Assembly: GCF_016901225.1 (NCBI RefSeq) | Contig: NZ_JAFEUL010000028.1 | Location: 1-41,250, forward strand | Source of the DNA: Actibacterium sp. 188UL27-1 | GTDB taxonomy: Bacteria; Pseudomonadota; Alphaproteobacteria; Rhodobacterales; Rhodobacteraceae | Length of the DNA stretch: 41,250 nt | Reading direction: 5' to 3' | In this document: piece by piece, positions 1 through 7,962 of the stretch | Layout: every line of letters begins with the position of its first letter | Position numbering within the stretch: position 1 is the stretch's first letter | The notes under the pieces: generated by a model | Told to the model about the DNA's origin: nothing | Database searches by the model: none | What the model saw: the letters and a program-made list of their open reading frames with translations, nothing else | Translations under genes and position numbers: made by a program

Positions 1-127
1 GCTGCCGCGTTAAGCCTTGACGCAAGGCAATATCAGTCACGGTCGTACCGCCCACGCCGACTTCCCGTAAAATCAACAGCTTAAAGTCAACGGGCCAGAA
101 ACGCCGACGCTCGACCCCAACAATCAC
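1..127 (-). CDS. IS66-type TnpA fragment, cut by the window edge
   Basis: Forty-two codons read leftward from a GTG at 127 and run off the window. The peptide has the pattern GVERRRFW...FKLLILREVG...TVTDIALRQGLTRQ. This matches the N-terminal helix-turn-helix of IS66-family TnpA (OrfA), a small protein needed with TnpB and TnpC for transposition. The frame is closed by a TAG nine codons upstream. Between them are I-F-R-H-E-V codons that look like the normal N-terminus with its ATG changed to ATT, so the gene may be damaged. No ribosome-binding site is visible. It differs clearly from the TnpA at 39928, so it belongs to a different IS66-group element. IS3 OrfA proteins share this fold, so the family call is tentative. 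Confidence 0.5.
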   Translation of the reverse strand, partial: MIVGVERRRFWPVDFKLLILREVGVGGTTVTDIALRQGLTRQ

Positions 128-437
128 CTCATGTCGAAAAATCTACGATCGCAATACGATGTCGTTAACCACGTTAGTAACGACGTCTTATAAGATCTGA
201 TAATCCGGCGCGGCAGGCGGTTCAAATCGGGCGGTTACGGTAGAGGCGGGACTCCGACCATCGAAATGGTTGTCATTTGATTAATCCTGCACGTCAGTCA
301 TGGAGTTGACTACCATCCGATCCAACATCGTGTGTTCGGGAATTTCGAGAGAGGCTCAGTAACCAGTCAAGGAAGGCCGCCGGCAATAAATGCCAGCAAA
401 GGAGCGGCATCAAACCGTGACAGGTCATGGCTACCGG
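128..437. other. Non-coding stretch, nothing recognised
   Basis: About 310 bp between the transposase fragment and the regulator relic. I see no convincing start codon with a ribosome-binding site, no RNA gene and no clear inverted repeat. A GTAAGCG-type IS66 terminus was looked for and not found. Confidence 0.4.
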
Positions 438-785
438 TCAGTGGATCTCAGTGACGATTTGGACCGAGTCAGAGAAGCTGTGAACCACCACGGCGATACG
501 CGGCAGGGTCTCTGCCTGAAAGCAACAACAGACAGCCATCCAAGGATCACAAGCGCCGCCCGGAACGATGCAACGGGTGGAGATCACGTTTCGCAGGCCG
601 GAGGATTGGCAGCGTGTCGCACCATGATCAGACTGAGATCCCAAGGTCCTGTTATTCGCCATCGCCCGCGCTGCCATCGGAATTTCCTGGCGATAGGTGA
701 TCAAGGTAGGCCCGCTGACCGAGGCGCTGTGCCGCATACGGTTCGCGACTTCAGTCGCGCACGACCTGGACTGAACATTTTGCAT
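438..785 (-). pseudogene. Probable decayed LysR-type regulator, C-terminal half
   Basis: One minus frame is open for 115 codons and holds short blocks that look like the effector domain of LysR regulators. LITYRQEIPMA resembles the usual ISYRRDIPYG block, CDPWMAV resembles VDPFTA, and SDSVQIVTEIH* resembles the last strand. The stretch between them does not fit in this frame. There is no helix-turn-helix and no good start. I read it as a relic with substitutions and possible frameshifts, sitting just past the end of the universal stress gene. It could be a chance open frame; the match is by eye only. Confidence 0.35.
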
Positions 786-1203
786 GGCGCACGACCCGGG
801 CTGTGTTCGGGCCGATCAGATAATCTGACAGGGATGGTCGGGTGGCAGCCATCACGATCTGCGTCGCGGGCAGTTCGTCGGCGACATTCAGGATCTCTTC
901 ATAGACAGTTCCATAGCGGGCGATTACGTCAAACCCTATTCCCTCGGGGGCATGGGACGTGCCAATCTGCTCCAGCCGCGTGCGTGCATCCCTCAGCAGA
1001 TCTTCTATCTTGAGATCTTCTGATCCACCGGTCTCACCTCGGATCGAGTAGCGCCAATCAAGGCCCGCGATCATTTCCGGCACAACCGTCATGACCGTGA
1101 CATTGGCCCCGGTTGGGCTTGCCAGTGCAAACCCTTGGGGAACCGCTTTGTGCCATGAAGACTCATGGACCAGATCGATGGGGATCAGCAATTGGTCAGC
1201 CAT
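751..1203 (-). CDS. Universal stress protein, UspA/TeaD type
   Basis: A 150-residue cytoplasmic protein of the UspA fold. It starts MADQLLIPIDL and ends RVVRHAKCSVQVV, the usual last helix and strand of the family. The ATP-loop region reads AATRPSLSDYLIGPNTARVV. The S-D-Y-L-I-G-P-N form resembles what I recall of Usp proteins encoded with TRAP or compatible-solute transporters (TeaD type). The ATG at 1203 is chosen because GGAG lies about nine bases upstream; a start at 1230 would overlap the upstream gene more. It is the last gene of a three-gene unit, 4 bp after the stop of the binding protein, and probably modulates the transporter upstream. The partner is inferred from position. Confidence 0.88.
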   Translation of the reverse strand: MADQLLIPIDLVHESSWHKAVPQGFALASPTGANVTVMTVVPEMIAGLDWRYSIRGETGGSEDLKIEDLLRDARTRLEQIGTSHAPEGIGFDVIARYGTVYEEILNVADELPATQIVMAATRPSLSDYLIGPNTARVVRHAKCSVQVVRD

Positions 1204-1207
1204 TGTC

Positions 1208-3025
1208 TTATCTCCGTTCCGGACGGGCATAGAGCCAGAGAAACCAGCCGAACATGATGATGACCACGGCCGTCATCAATGAGATAGCCGAGGATGGGTT
1301 CACCGATGCCGGTGGCGACGGCAGGGTGGGCGCAAGAGCCGGTGCTGCTTGGATCGCCGGGTCGAGCCCGGTGCCGACCCCCAGGGCCGAGTTGATCGCC
1401 AAGACCGTACTGTCAGGCAGAGCGGCGACATCGGTTGGAAGCGACGCGCCGGGGCCCGCTGGACCCACTGCATCGGTATCGACGACAACCGGACCAGCCA
1501 GAACCAGTTGCGAAGAGAGCGTTTCGATGGCCCCGGGTTGGCCGTCATAGCTGCCAGCGGGGATGCGGGCCTGGCGTAGCTGTGGGAACCGGACCAGGTT
1601 GTTGCCGCTGTCCCAACCATCCACGGCGAGAAGGCGGCCATTTGCCAGCAGATCCTGCACGATGGCCGACGCGATCGGCGCGAGAACCAGCGCTGCATCG
1701 GCTTGGGCCGATGCAAGATCGCCGTCTGCAACAGGGCTGATCGTGATGCCGTCATAGGTGGTCGCAAGGATCGTTGCGACGCGGTGTGAGGCGGAACCGT
1801 CCGGCCCCGTGGCGAGTGTTTGCACATCAACCAAGCGCTCCGTATCGCCCAGGCCCACGACATGCATATAGGCCTGCCCAACGACACCGAACGCTTCAAA
1901 CGGGCGAACGGTCAGGGCACCCCCTTCTCCAAGATCCGCAAATTCCACGGCGGCAGCAAGGGCGAGGGGCGCGCCGCCTGCACCGACAATGCTCAATGGG
2001 TCGTCCTGCGATTGCAGAAGGACGCGACGCCCGGGATAGGCCTGGCGCACGGTGCGGAGCGCAATACCGGTTTCCGCATCTGTGCCGATCAATGGGGAAT
2101 GTGCGACAACCACCGGTTCGGTGATCTCCAAACCGTCGCCGCCGTCGATCAGGCCCAACTCAGCCAAAGCGGCGCGGGCCACTTCCCGCGGCGACAGCGC
2201 ATCCTGATCAACACGACTGTTAAGTTCCTGCATCATTTCGGCATCCAGCATGCCCACAAGGCGATTGAACGCAGCCTGCAACTCTGGGAAACGCACCAGC
2301 GCGTCGGCCCGGATCAGGGGGGCTGCCTGATATACCGGGAAAAAGGTCAGGTCATCTTCCAGCAGGACAAGGCTCAGATCAGCGATTTGCCCATCGGTGG
2401 TAAAGACTTCGACGACATCGACCGAACCGTCGAGCAGCCTATCGTAGAGCGACGGCCGCTCTGCTGCGGGAACTATGTTTACTGATCCAAATTCCATACC
2501 ATAGCGGGCTGTCATCGGGCCAAAGCCATCCAGCGGACGGGTCTGGAAGTTTTCGTCGATACCGATTGTTAACGTGCCTGCGCCGTCGACGAGATCGGAG
2601 ATGGTGGTGATCCCAAGTTCTTCCGCTCGCCCCGCCCGCATGGCCAGCCCGTAATTATTGGCAAACCCAAAGCGGTCACCCCAGACCAGCCCAAGCGGCT
2701 GATAAAGTGAGCGCACCCGCTCCATCGCAGCATCGCCATCGGCCATTGCAGGCTGGCCCAACATCACCAGGCCGGTGCCGTTATATTCGGCATAGACGTC
2801 AATCTCACCCCTGCGGAGCGCTTCGAGGTTCACAAGCGTGTCGCCCAGGTTGGTGCGGCTGGTCACGGCAATGCCCGCATCCTCAGCCAAGGCGGCCATC
2901 ATCTCTGACAGGATCGAGCTTTCGCTGAAATCCTTACCGCCAATGATTAATGTATCAGAAGCCTGATCGCAGGCGCTTAGGCCCAGAAGAGCAAGAAAGG
3001 CTAAGACATGTCTCATCACGCTCAC
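1208..3025 (-). CDS. Two-domain solute-binding lipoprotein (OpuAC/ProX-like plus TAXI-like)
   Basis: A 605-residue exported protein with a lipoprotein signal (LSAC, Cys at about 19). Residues about 25-300 look like the glycine betaine/choline-binding domain of OpuC/ProX type, with GGKDFSESSILSEMM and LRRGEIDVYAEYNGTG. Residues about 305-520 look like a second periplasmic-binding fold close to TAXI-TRAP receptors, with GAGGAPLALAAAV and IPAGSYDGQPGAIETL. A Pro/Ala-rich linker follows, then a C-terminal membrane helix at about 577-598 and a PERR tail. Ordinary ProX proteins are about 300 residues and have no such tail. The start overlaps the end of the BCCT gene by 4 bp, so the two are translationally coupled. 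No ABC permease or ATPase lies next to it. The osmoprotectant role is inferred from domain 1 and the neighbour. Confidence 0.8.
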   Translation of the reverse strand: MSVMRHVLAFLALLGLSACDQASDTLIIGGKDFSESSILSEMMAALAEDAGIAVTSRTNLGDTLVNLEALRRGEIDVYAEYNGTGLVMLGQPAMADGDAAMERVRSLYQPLGLVWGDRFGFANNYGLAMRAGRAEELGITTISDLVDGAGTLTIGIDENFQTRPLDGFGPMTARYGMEFGSVNIVPAAERPSLYDRLLDGSVDVVEVFTTDGQIADLSLVLLEDDLTFFPVYQAAPLIRADALVRFPELQAAFNRLVGMLDAEMMQELNSRVDQDALSPREVARAALAELGLIDGGDGLEITEPVVVAHSPLIGTDAETGIALRTVRQAYPGRRVLLQSQDDPLSIVGAGGAPLALAAAVEFADLGEGGALTVRPFEAFGVVGQAYMHVVGLGDTERLVDVQTLATGPDGSASHRVATILATTYDGITISPVADGDLASAQADAALVLAPIASAIVQDLLANGRLLAVDGWDSGNNLVRFPQLRQARIPAGSYDGQPGAIETLSSQLVLAGPVVVDTDAVGPAGPGASLPTDVAALPDSTVLAINSALGVGTGLDPAIQAAPALAPTLPSPPASVNPSSAISLMTAVVIIMFGWFLWLYARPERR

Positions 3026-4605
3026 TCCGCAGGTTTGGCAGTTGCGGCCGCTGTTTCAACATGCCCGCGCGCCTCGCGCGGTCTTGTTTTGTCTGGTCGC
3101 TCCGTCTTGATCGCCCGCATGAAGCCAACGATCTGCAACAAAAGAATGACGGAGAATGGCAAGGCGCCTGTTATTGCCATGGCCTTTGCCACGGTAATTG
3201 ATCCCGTCAGGAGGGTTCCGGCTGTCAGGACAGCGATCAGTACGCCCCAGACCATCTTGTGAAAGACGGGCGGGTTCAAATTTCCCTCGGTCGTCATCAT
3301 GGATAGAACGAAAGTCCCGGAATCCGCTGATGTCACCAGGAAGATGAAGATCAGCAGGCAGGCCACTCCGCCCAAGATCTCGCCCGCGGGGAAATAGTTG
3401 AGAAAGGCAAACAACGCCGATGTCACATCGGCAAAGACAAGCTCGGTCAGTCCACCCCCGCCGAAGAGTTGGATATAGATCGCGGTGCCGCCAAAGGCCG
3501 CGAACCACAGGATCGAGAACATTGTCGGCACGAAGATCACGCCAATGCAGAACTCACGGATTGTGCGACCCCGGCTGATGCGCGCGACAAAGATGCCCAC
3601 AAATGGGCCCCAGGCAAGCCACCAGATCAGGTATGTCAGTGTCCAGCCACTGGTCCACCCTGAAAGGCCCTCATACGGGAACATGCGGAATGCCATGGCG
3701 GGGAGGCGCGAAAAATACTCACCGATCGAATTCACGAACGTTTCCAGGATAAAGCGGGACGGGCCGAATGTGATGACCACCAGAAGCAACCCAATGGCGA
3801 TGAGCATGTTGAGGTTCGAGAGGATCTTGATCCCCTTGTCGACCCCCGTGGTCGCCGACAACATGTAACAGACGAAAAGGACACCCATGATGATCAGCGA
3901 CAGCGTTGTGGTCGCATCAAGACCGAAAACCTCGCTCAGGCCGCCACGCACCTGAAGCGTGCCCATCGTCAGGGATCCCGCCAGCCCAAAGACCACCGCC
4001 AATACACCCAGAACATTGGCGAGCGTACCGATGGGTTTGCCCCCTGGCCCGGTGAAAACCGATTTGATGGGGGTAGAAATCTCGGATGTCTCGTTTCGAC
4101 GGAACGTGAAATAGGCGATCACAAGCGCGCATACGCCATAGATGGCCCAGGCGTGCAGGCCCCAATGCAGATTGGTGATCACCATGGCCTCGCGTGCGGC
4201 TTGCGCTGTGCCACCCTCCATGCCCGGCGGTCCCTCGAAATGATAGATCGGCTCGGCCACGCCCCAGAACAGCAAGCCCGCGCCCATACCACCGGCAAAC
4301 AGCATTGCGATCCAGGACGCGGTCGAAAATTCGGGGCGTTCATCATCGGCGCCGAGGCGGACGTTACCGTATGGTCCGAATGCAAGGTAAAGGCTCAGGA
4401 TGAGGAACCCAGTGGTAATCGTGAGCCAGTACCAGCTGATACCCGTCAGCATGTAGTTCGTGAAGCCGAGGAAGGCGCCGGTCATCGCATCGGGACTGAT
4501 CAAGCCCCACCCCCCAATTCCCGCAACGCAGATCAACGAGATGATGAACACCGCGTTGAACAGGGGTGGGCGCGCGACGTCTACGCGGTCTGAGTCCTCG
4601 GTCAT
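3022..4605 (-). CDS. BCCT-family betaine/carnitine/choline transporter
   Basis: A 527-residue inner-membrane carrier with about twelve membrane segments. It is an ion-coupled secondary transporter for trimethylammonium compounds such as glycine betaine. Family marks are the glycine stretch GGMGAG at 105-110 followed by LLFWGVAEP. The tryptophan-rich segment WTLTYLIWWLAWGPFVG, with ARISRGRT after it, lines the substrate box and gate in BetP-type carriers. The ATG at 4605 is preferred because AGGGA sits about eight bases upstream; longer starts at 4626 and 4692 have none. The C-terminal tail is short and charged, less extended than in osmosensing BetP. It is the first gene of the unit with the binding protein and Usp. 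The exact substrate is not readable. Confidence 0.93.
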   Translation of the reverse strand: MTEDSDRVDVARPPLFNAVFIISLICVAGIGGWGLISPDAMTGAFLGFTNYMLTGISWYWLTITTGFLILSLYLAFGPYGNVRLGADDERPEFSTASWIAMLFAGGMGAGLLFWGVAEPIYHFEGPPGMEGGTAQAAREAMVITNLHWGLHAWAIYGVCALVIAYFTFRRNETSEISTPIKSVFTGPGGKPIGTLANVLGVLAVVFGLAGSLTMGTLQVRGGLSEVFGLDATTTLSLIIMGVLFVCYMLSATTGVDKGIKILSNLNMLIAIGLLLVVITFGPSRFILETFVNSIGEYFSRLPAMAFRMFPYEGLSGWTSGWTLTYLIWWLAWGPFVGIFVARISRGRTIREFCIGVIFVPTMFSILWFAAFGGTAIYIQLFGGGGLTELVFADVTSALFAFLNYFPAGEILGGVACLLIFIFLVTSADSGTFVLSMMTTEGNLNPPVFHKMVWGVLIAVLTAGTLLTGSITVAKAMAITGALPFSVILLLQIVGFMRAIKTERPDKTRPREARGHVETAAATAKPAE

Positions 4606-5161
4606 GGAGCGTCCCTTGTTGGTCATTGGGTGTTTTGTTCGATCGTCTGTTGGATCATGCGGTATCAAAGCGCCGAATTTCCCTAGCGTCACCGAACTCG
4701 CGGCTAATTCGAATGTCTATTCGCGACATTTCGGCGTCGTAAACAAGTCGCGAAACATTGGGCAGTTGCATTGTCGTTGGTTTTCATTTCGGCATCACCC
4801 GGTTTTTCACAATTTTGCCCAGTCAAGGTATGAATTTTGAAATCTCGCATCGAGCGGTTGCGGTGCCCGCCCTGCTTTATCTCGTACAAATACAAGTGCC
4901 ACGCACCGGAAATGTTCCATTGCGACCCTATTGATTGACGGAATGGATGGGTCAAAACGTGTCGCGGCAGGCAATGCCGATATCCTTTTGACCGTCAATT
5001 CGCGGTATTCGATCCCAATTTAGTTAGAATAACAGTGCCGCGGCGGAGCATGTTACGCCGCGATGATGGCGCTGGCCTTTGCCGGGGAGTTGCAGCTTGA
5101 AAAGATGTTTGATGAAGGCAGTTTATCCGAAAGACCCGTTACTTGAATTTGGTGTGCTTTG
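4606..5161. other. Divergent intergenic control region
   Basis: A 556-bp region between the divergent BCCT unit and the deacetylase-like gene. It holds a perfect 8-bp inverted repeat at 4720-4754 (separate entry). A second pair, ATTGACGG at 4934-4941 and CCGTCAAT at 4992-4999, is 50 bp apart. A 27-codon open frame at 5063-5146 has a GGAG upstream but resembles nothing I know. No promoter with good -35/-10 spacing stood out. Confidence 0.5.
4720..4754. promoter_or_regulatory. Inverted repeat, candidate operator upstream of BCCT gene
   Basis: TTCGCGAC at 4720-4727 and GTCGCGAA at 4747-4754 are exact reverse complements with a 19-bp spacer. The pair lies about 115 bp upstream of the BCCT start. 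A dimeric repressor or activator site is a reasonable reading. No regulator gene adjoins it, so this is inference from symmetry alone. Confidence 0.3.
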
Positions 5162-6037
5162 ATGCTGTCCCATAATCGTTACCCCTATAGCGCGATCACA
5201 GAGCGCCCGGATTTTTCCTGGCCAGATGGCAAGCGGCTGGCTGTTTATTTGGGGATTAACCTGGAATGCTTTGCCTTTGGTGAGGGGTTGGGGGCGGAGC
5301 TTGCGCCGGGAGGGCCGCAGCCCGATGTGCTGAATTATGCGTGGCGCGATTATGGCAACCGTGTTGGGGCGTGGCGATTGCTGGATCTGTTTGATCGCTT
5401 GGGCCTGCCGACGACAGCTTTGGTGAACAGTTCGATCTACCTTGAGGCGCCGGGCCTGGCCGAGGCATTCCGGGCGCGAGGAGATGAGATTGCGGGACAT
5501 GGGCGCACCAATGCCGAGCGTCAGGGTGCGATGAGCGAAGATGACGAACGCGCGCTGATCCAGGAGGCCACGCACACCCTGACCCAGCAGGAAGGCAGCC
5601 CGCCGAAAGGTTGGCTGAGCCCCTGGATCTCTCAAAGTCATCTGACGCCGGATTTGTTGCAGGAGGCGGGTTACGAATATTTGTTGGATTGGTGCCACGA
5701 TGATCAGCCCGTGTGGATGGCGACGCGTGGGGGCAAGATCCTGTCAGTGCCCTATCCGCAGGAGTTGAACGACATCCCGCAGATCGTTGGGCGCAAGCGG
5801 GAGGGCGCGGAGTTCTGCGACATGATCATCGATGCGTTCGATGTCATGCTGGAGGAAAGTGCACGATGCCCCTTGGTCATGGGGCTTGCGCTGCATGGCT
5901 ACATCATGGGGCAGCCACACCGGGCAAAACACTTGGCCCGCGCCTTGCGCCATATGCAATCGGCGGGTGGCGGTGCGGTTTGGTGGACCACAGCCGGCAA
6001 GATCAATGACCATTACCGACAGCTCGACCTTGAGTGA
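5162..6037 (+). CDS. Polysaccharide-deacetylase-family hydrolase, PuuE-like
   Basis: A 291-residue protein with the NodB/polysaccharide-deacetylase barrel in the cytoplasmic form related to PuuE allantoinase; there is no signal peptide. It shows ERPDFSWPDGKRLAVYLGINLE near the start, GDEIAGHGRTNAERQG, GWLSPWISQS, YLLDWCHDDQP, and LALHGYIMGQP near the end. PuuE-type enzymes hydrolyse C-N bonds of cyclic ureides such as allantoin. Here the substrate is unknown, but a ring amide would fit the hydantoin genes further right. The ATG at 5162 is preferred over the TTG at 5159; neither has a strong ribosome-binding site. The gene stands alone on the plus strand and ends 6 bp from the stop of the opposing dctM. 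Confidence 0.85.
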   Translation: MLSHNRYPYSAITERPDFSWPDGKRLAVYLGINLECFAFGEGLGAELAPGGPQPDVLNYAWRDYGNRVGAWRLLDLFDRLGLPTTALVNSSIYLEAPGLAEAFRARGDEIAGHGRTNAERQGAMSEDDERALIQEATHTLTQQEGSPPKGWLSPWISQSHLTPDLLQEAGYEYLLDWCHDDQPVWMATRGGKILSVPYPQELNDIPQIVGRKREGAEFCDMIIDAFDVMLEESARCPLVMGLALHGYIMGQPHRAKHLARALRHMQSAGGGAVWWTTAGKINDHYRQLDLE

Positions 6038-6043
6038 GGCGCT

Positions 6044-7363
6044 TCACCAACCGATGGCGTCGGGCAGCCAGGTTGCGATCGCGGGAAACGAGAACAGCAA
6101 CACCAGCGCGACGGCCTGAATGCCGATGAAAGGTACCACACCGCGGTAGATCATGCCGGTCGTGACGCTGGGTGGGGCCGCCCCTTTCAAAAAGAACAAG
6201 GCCCATCCAAAAGGTGGTGTGAGGAACGAGGTTTGCAGGTTCAGGGCGATGAGCGCGGCCAACCATACCATGTCTGTCCCTTGCGCCACGAAGAACGGCA
6301 GGAGGAGGGGGAGGGCGATATAGCTGATCTCGATCCATTCCAGGAAAAAACCCAGCAAGAATAGCAGTACCATCAGAAAGATCAGCGCCCCAAGCTCTCC
6401 ACCCGGCAAAAGGGCAAGGGTGTCTTTTACCAAGTCTTCGCCTTGCAAACCGCGGAATGCGACGGAGAACACCTGCGCCGCGATCAGGATGAAAAAGATC
6501 ATGGCAGAGATACGGAGCGCCCCATTGGCCGCATCCCAGATCATTGCCAATCGTAACCTACCATAAAACGCGGCGATCAGGATCGATAGAACCGCGCCCA
6601 CGCCAGCTGCTTCGGTTGGGGCGGCGATGCCGCCGATGATCGTGCCCAGCACACCGCCGACCAATAAGAGCGGTGGCGCCAAAGCCTTGACCGCTTTCCA
6701 TGCCAAAGACCAGCCCCCGCTGCGTGCGCGTTCGTCAGCTGGGATCGGGGGCATCATGTCGGGGCGGACCCGGCCCAACACCAGGATGTAGGTGATGTAC
6801 AAACTCGCCAGCATGAGCCCTGGGATCATGGATGCCGCAAACAGGGTACCCACACTTTCGCCCATGATGTCGGCCAGCAGGATCAGGACCAGCGATGGCG
6901 GAATGATCTGACCCAATGTGCCAGAGGCACATATGGCGCCTGACGCCAACCCGCCATCGTAATTGCGTTTCAACAGCACAGGCATGGTCAGCATCGTCAG
7001 TGTCACCACGGTTGCCCCGACAATGCCTGTCGACGCGCCCATCAGAACGCCGACGATGATCAGGGCGACCGCCATGCCACCGTTCAGGCGGCCCGAGAGA
7101 CGGCCGATCACCTCTAACATGTCTTCGGCAACGCGGGACTTCTCCAGCATCACGCCCATATAGACAAAGAGCGGGATCGCGAGGAATTCGTATTTTGTGA
7201 CAACGCCGTAGATACGTGACGGGACAAGGTTGAACAGAAAGTCGCCAAAGCCGATCCAGCCAAAAATGAAACCCGCAACGGCAATGCCGATCCCTACCGG
7301 CATGCCGATGAGTAACGCGCACATAAAGCCCAGAATCATGTAGACTGCAATGTATTCTCCCAT
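6044..7363 (-). CDS. dctM: TRAP transporter large permease, DctM type
   Basis: A 439-residue inner-membrane protein of normal DctM length with about twelve to thirteen membrane segments. It is the ion-coupled translocation subunit of a tripartite TRAP importer. Recognisable stretches are AIPLFVYMGVMLEKS, MGASTGIVGATVV, CASGTLGQIIPPSLVLI, GIAAPTEAAGVGAVL, and NLQTSFLTPPFGWALFFLKG close to the C-terminus. It starts 3 bp after the dctQ stop, so the two are cotranscribed. It is last in the operon and ends tail-to-tail with the deacetylase-like gene. Confidence 0.95.
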   Translation of the reverse strand: MGEYIAVYMILGFMCALLIGMPVGIGIAVAGFIFGWIGFGDFLFNLVPSRIYGVVTKYEFLAIPLFVYMGVMLEKSRVAEDMLEVIGRLSGRLNGGMAVALIIVGVLMGASTGIVGATVVTLTMLTMPVLLKRNYDGGLASGAICASGTLGQIIPPSLVLILLADIMGESVGTLFAASMIPGLMLASLYITYILVLGRVRPDMMPPIPADERARSGGWSLAWKAVKALAPPLLLVGGVLGTIIGGIAAPTEAAGVGAVLSILIAAFYGRLRLAMIWDAANGALRISAMIFFILIAAQVFSVAFRGLQGEDLVKDTLALLPGGELGALIFLMVLLFLLGFFLEWIEISYIALPLLLPFFVAQGTDMVWLAALIALNLQTSFLTPPFGWALFFLKGAAPPSVTTGMIYRGVVPFIGIQAVALVLLFSFPAIATWLPDAIGW

Positions 7364-7366
7364 GGG

Positions 7367-7876
7367 TCAGGCCCGCAATTGGCGCAGCGCATCGGCATGG
7401 CGGATCGCATTGGCCAGACATTGCAAGGCGAATAGGCCAAACGCCACGGGGATCATCCCCTTGACCACATAGCGCGCGGGCAGACCGCCCGGATCGGGGG
7501 AGCCTTCGCCGATGGACCAGGCACTGTCGACGAACCCCCAGGAATATTTGATGAAGAGGCAGGCTATCACGACACCGCACAGCATCGAAAACAGGTCTAG
7601 GCCCTCTTGCGCCTTTGGCCCCAGCCGGTCGTATAGCATGTCAACGCGGACATGGCCCTTTTCCAGCATAAGCACGGTGATGCCCAGCAAGGCGATGGGC
7701 GCCATCAAATGCCATTCCAACTCTTGAAGCCAGACGGCACTGCCCCCGCCCGCATACCGCCCGAACACGTTGAAAAAGACGAGGGCGATCAAGGCCAGCA
7801 GGAGGGCCGAGGCCAGTTTGGCGGCCCAACCTGTCAACGTATCGATTGCCCCAGCCAGTGAAAGTGCGGTGTTCAT
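7367..7876 (-). CDS. dctQ: TRAP transporter small permease, DctQ type
   Basis: A 169-residue inner-membrane protein with four predicted helices, the usual DctQ layout. The family signature is seen in FFNVFGRYAGGGSAVWLQELEWHLM, where the W-x-x-E-L/E-W segment is typical, followed by TVLMLEKGHVRVDMLYDRL. DctQ pairs with DctM and helps dock the loaded binding protein. It lies between dctP and dctM. An 86-bp spacer with a strong hairpin separates it from dctP, and only 3 bp separate it from dctM. Confidence 0.93.
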   Translation of the reverse strand: MNTALSLAGAIDTLTGWAAKLASALLLALIALVFFNVFGRYAGGGSAVWLQELEWHLMAPIALLGITVLMLEKGHVRVDMLYDRLGPKAQEGLDLFSMLCGVVIACLFIKYSWGFVDSAWSIGEGSPDPGGLPARYVVKGMIPVAFGLFALQCLANAIRHADALRQLRA

Positions 7877-7905
7877 TCCGATATTCCTTGTCTTTGCACA
7901 GGGGA

Positions 7906-7929
7906 ACAGCGCCCTTTTAGGGGCGCTGT
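7906..7929 (-). terminator. Intercistronic hairpin between dctP and dctQ
   Basis: ACAGCGCCC at 7906-7914 pairs exactly with GGGCGCTGT at 7921-7929 around a six-base loop. On the minus strand it follows the dctP stop and precedes dctQ. There is no T-run after it, so it probably acts as an mRNA-stabilising or attenuating hairpin that raises binding protein over permease, rather than as a full terminator. Confidence 0.6.
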
Positions 7930-7962
7930 CCGAGTGTGTTTGGATGCTAACGCCGGGCGCGG

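Noticed and set aside
390-1013. A 207-codon plus-strand open frame
   Set aside because: It overlaps the universal stress gene on the opposite strand, has no ribosome-binding site and no family likeness.
5063-5146. A 27-codon plus frame upstream of the PuuE-like gene
   Set aside because: It has a GGAG upstream and could be a leader peptide, but nothing in it supports regulation, and it matches no family.
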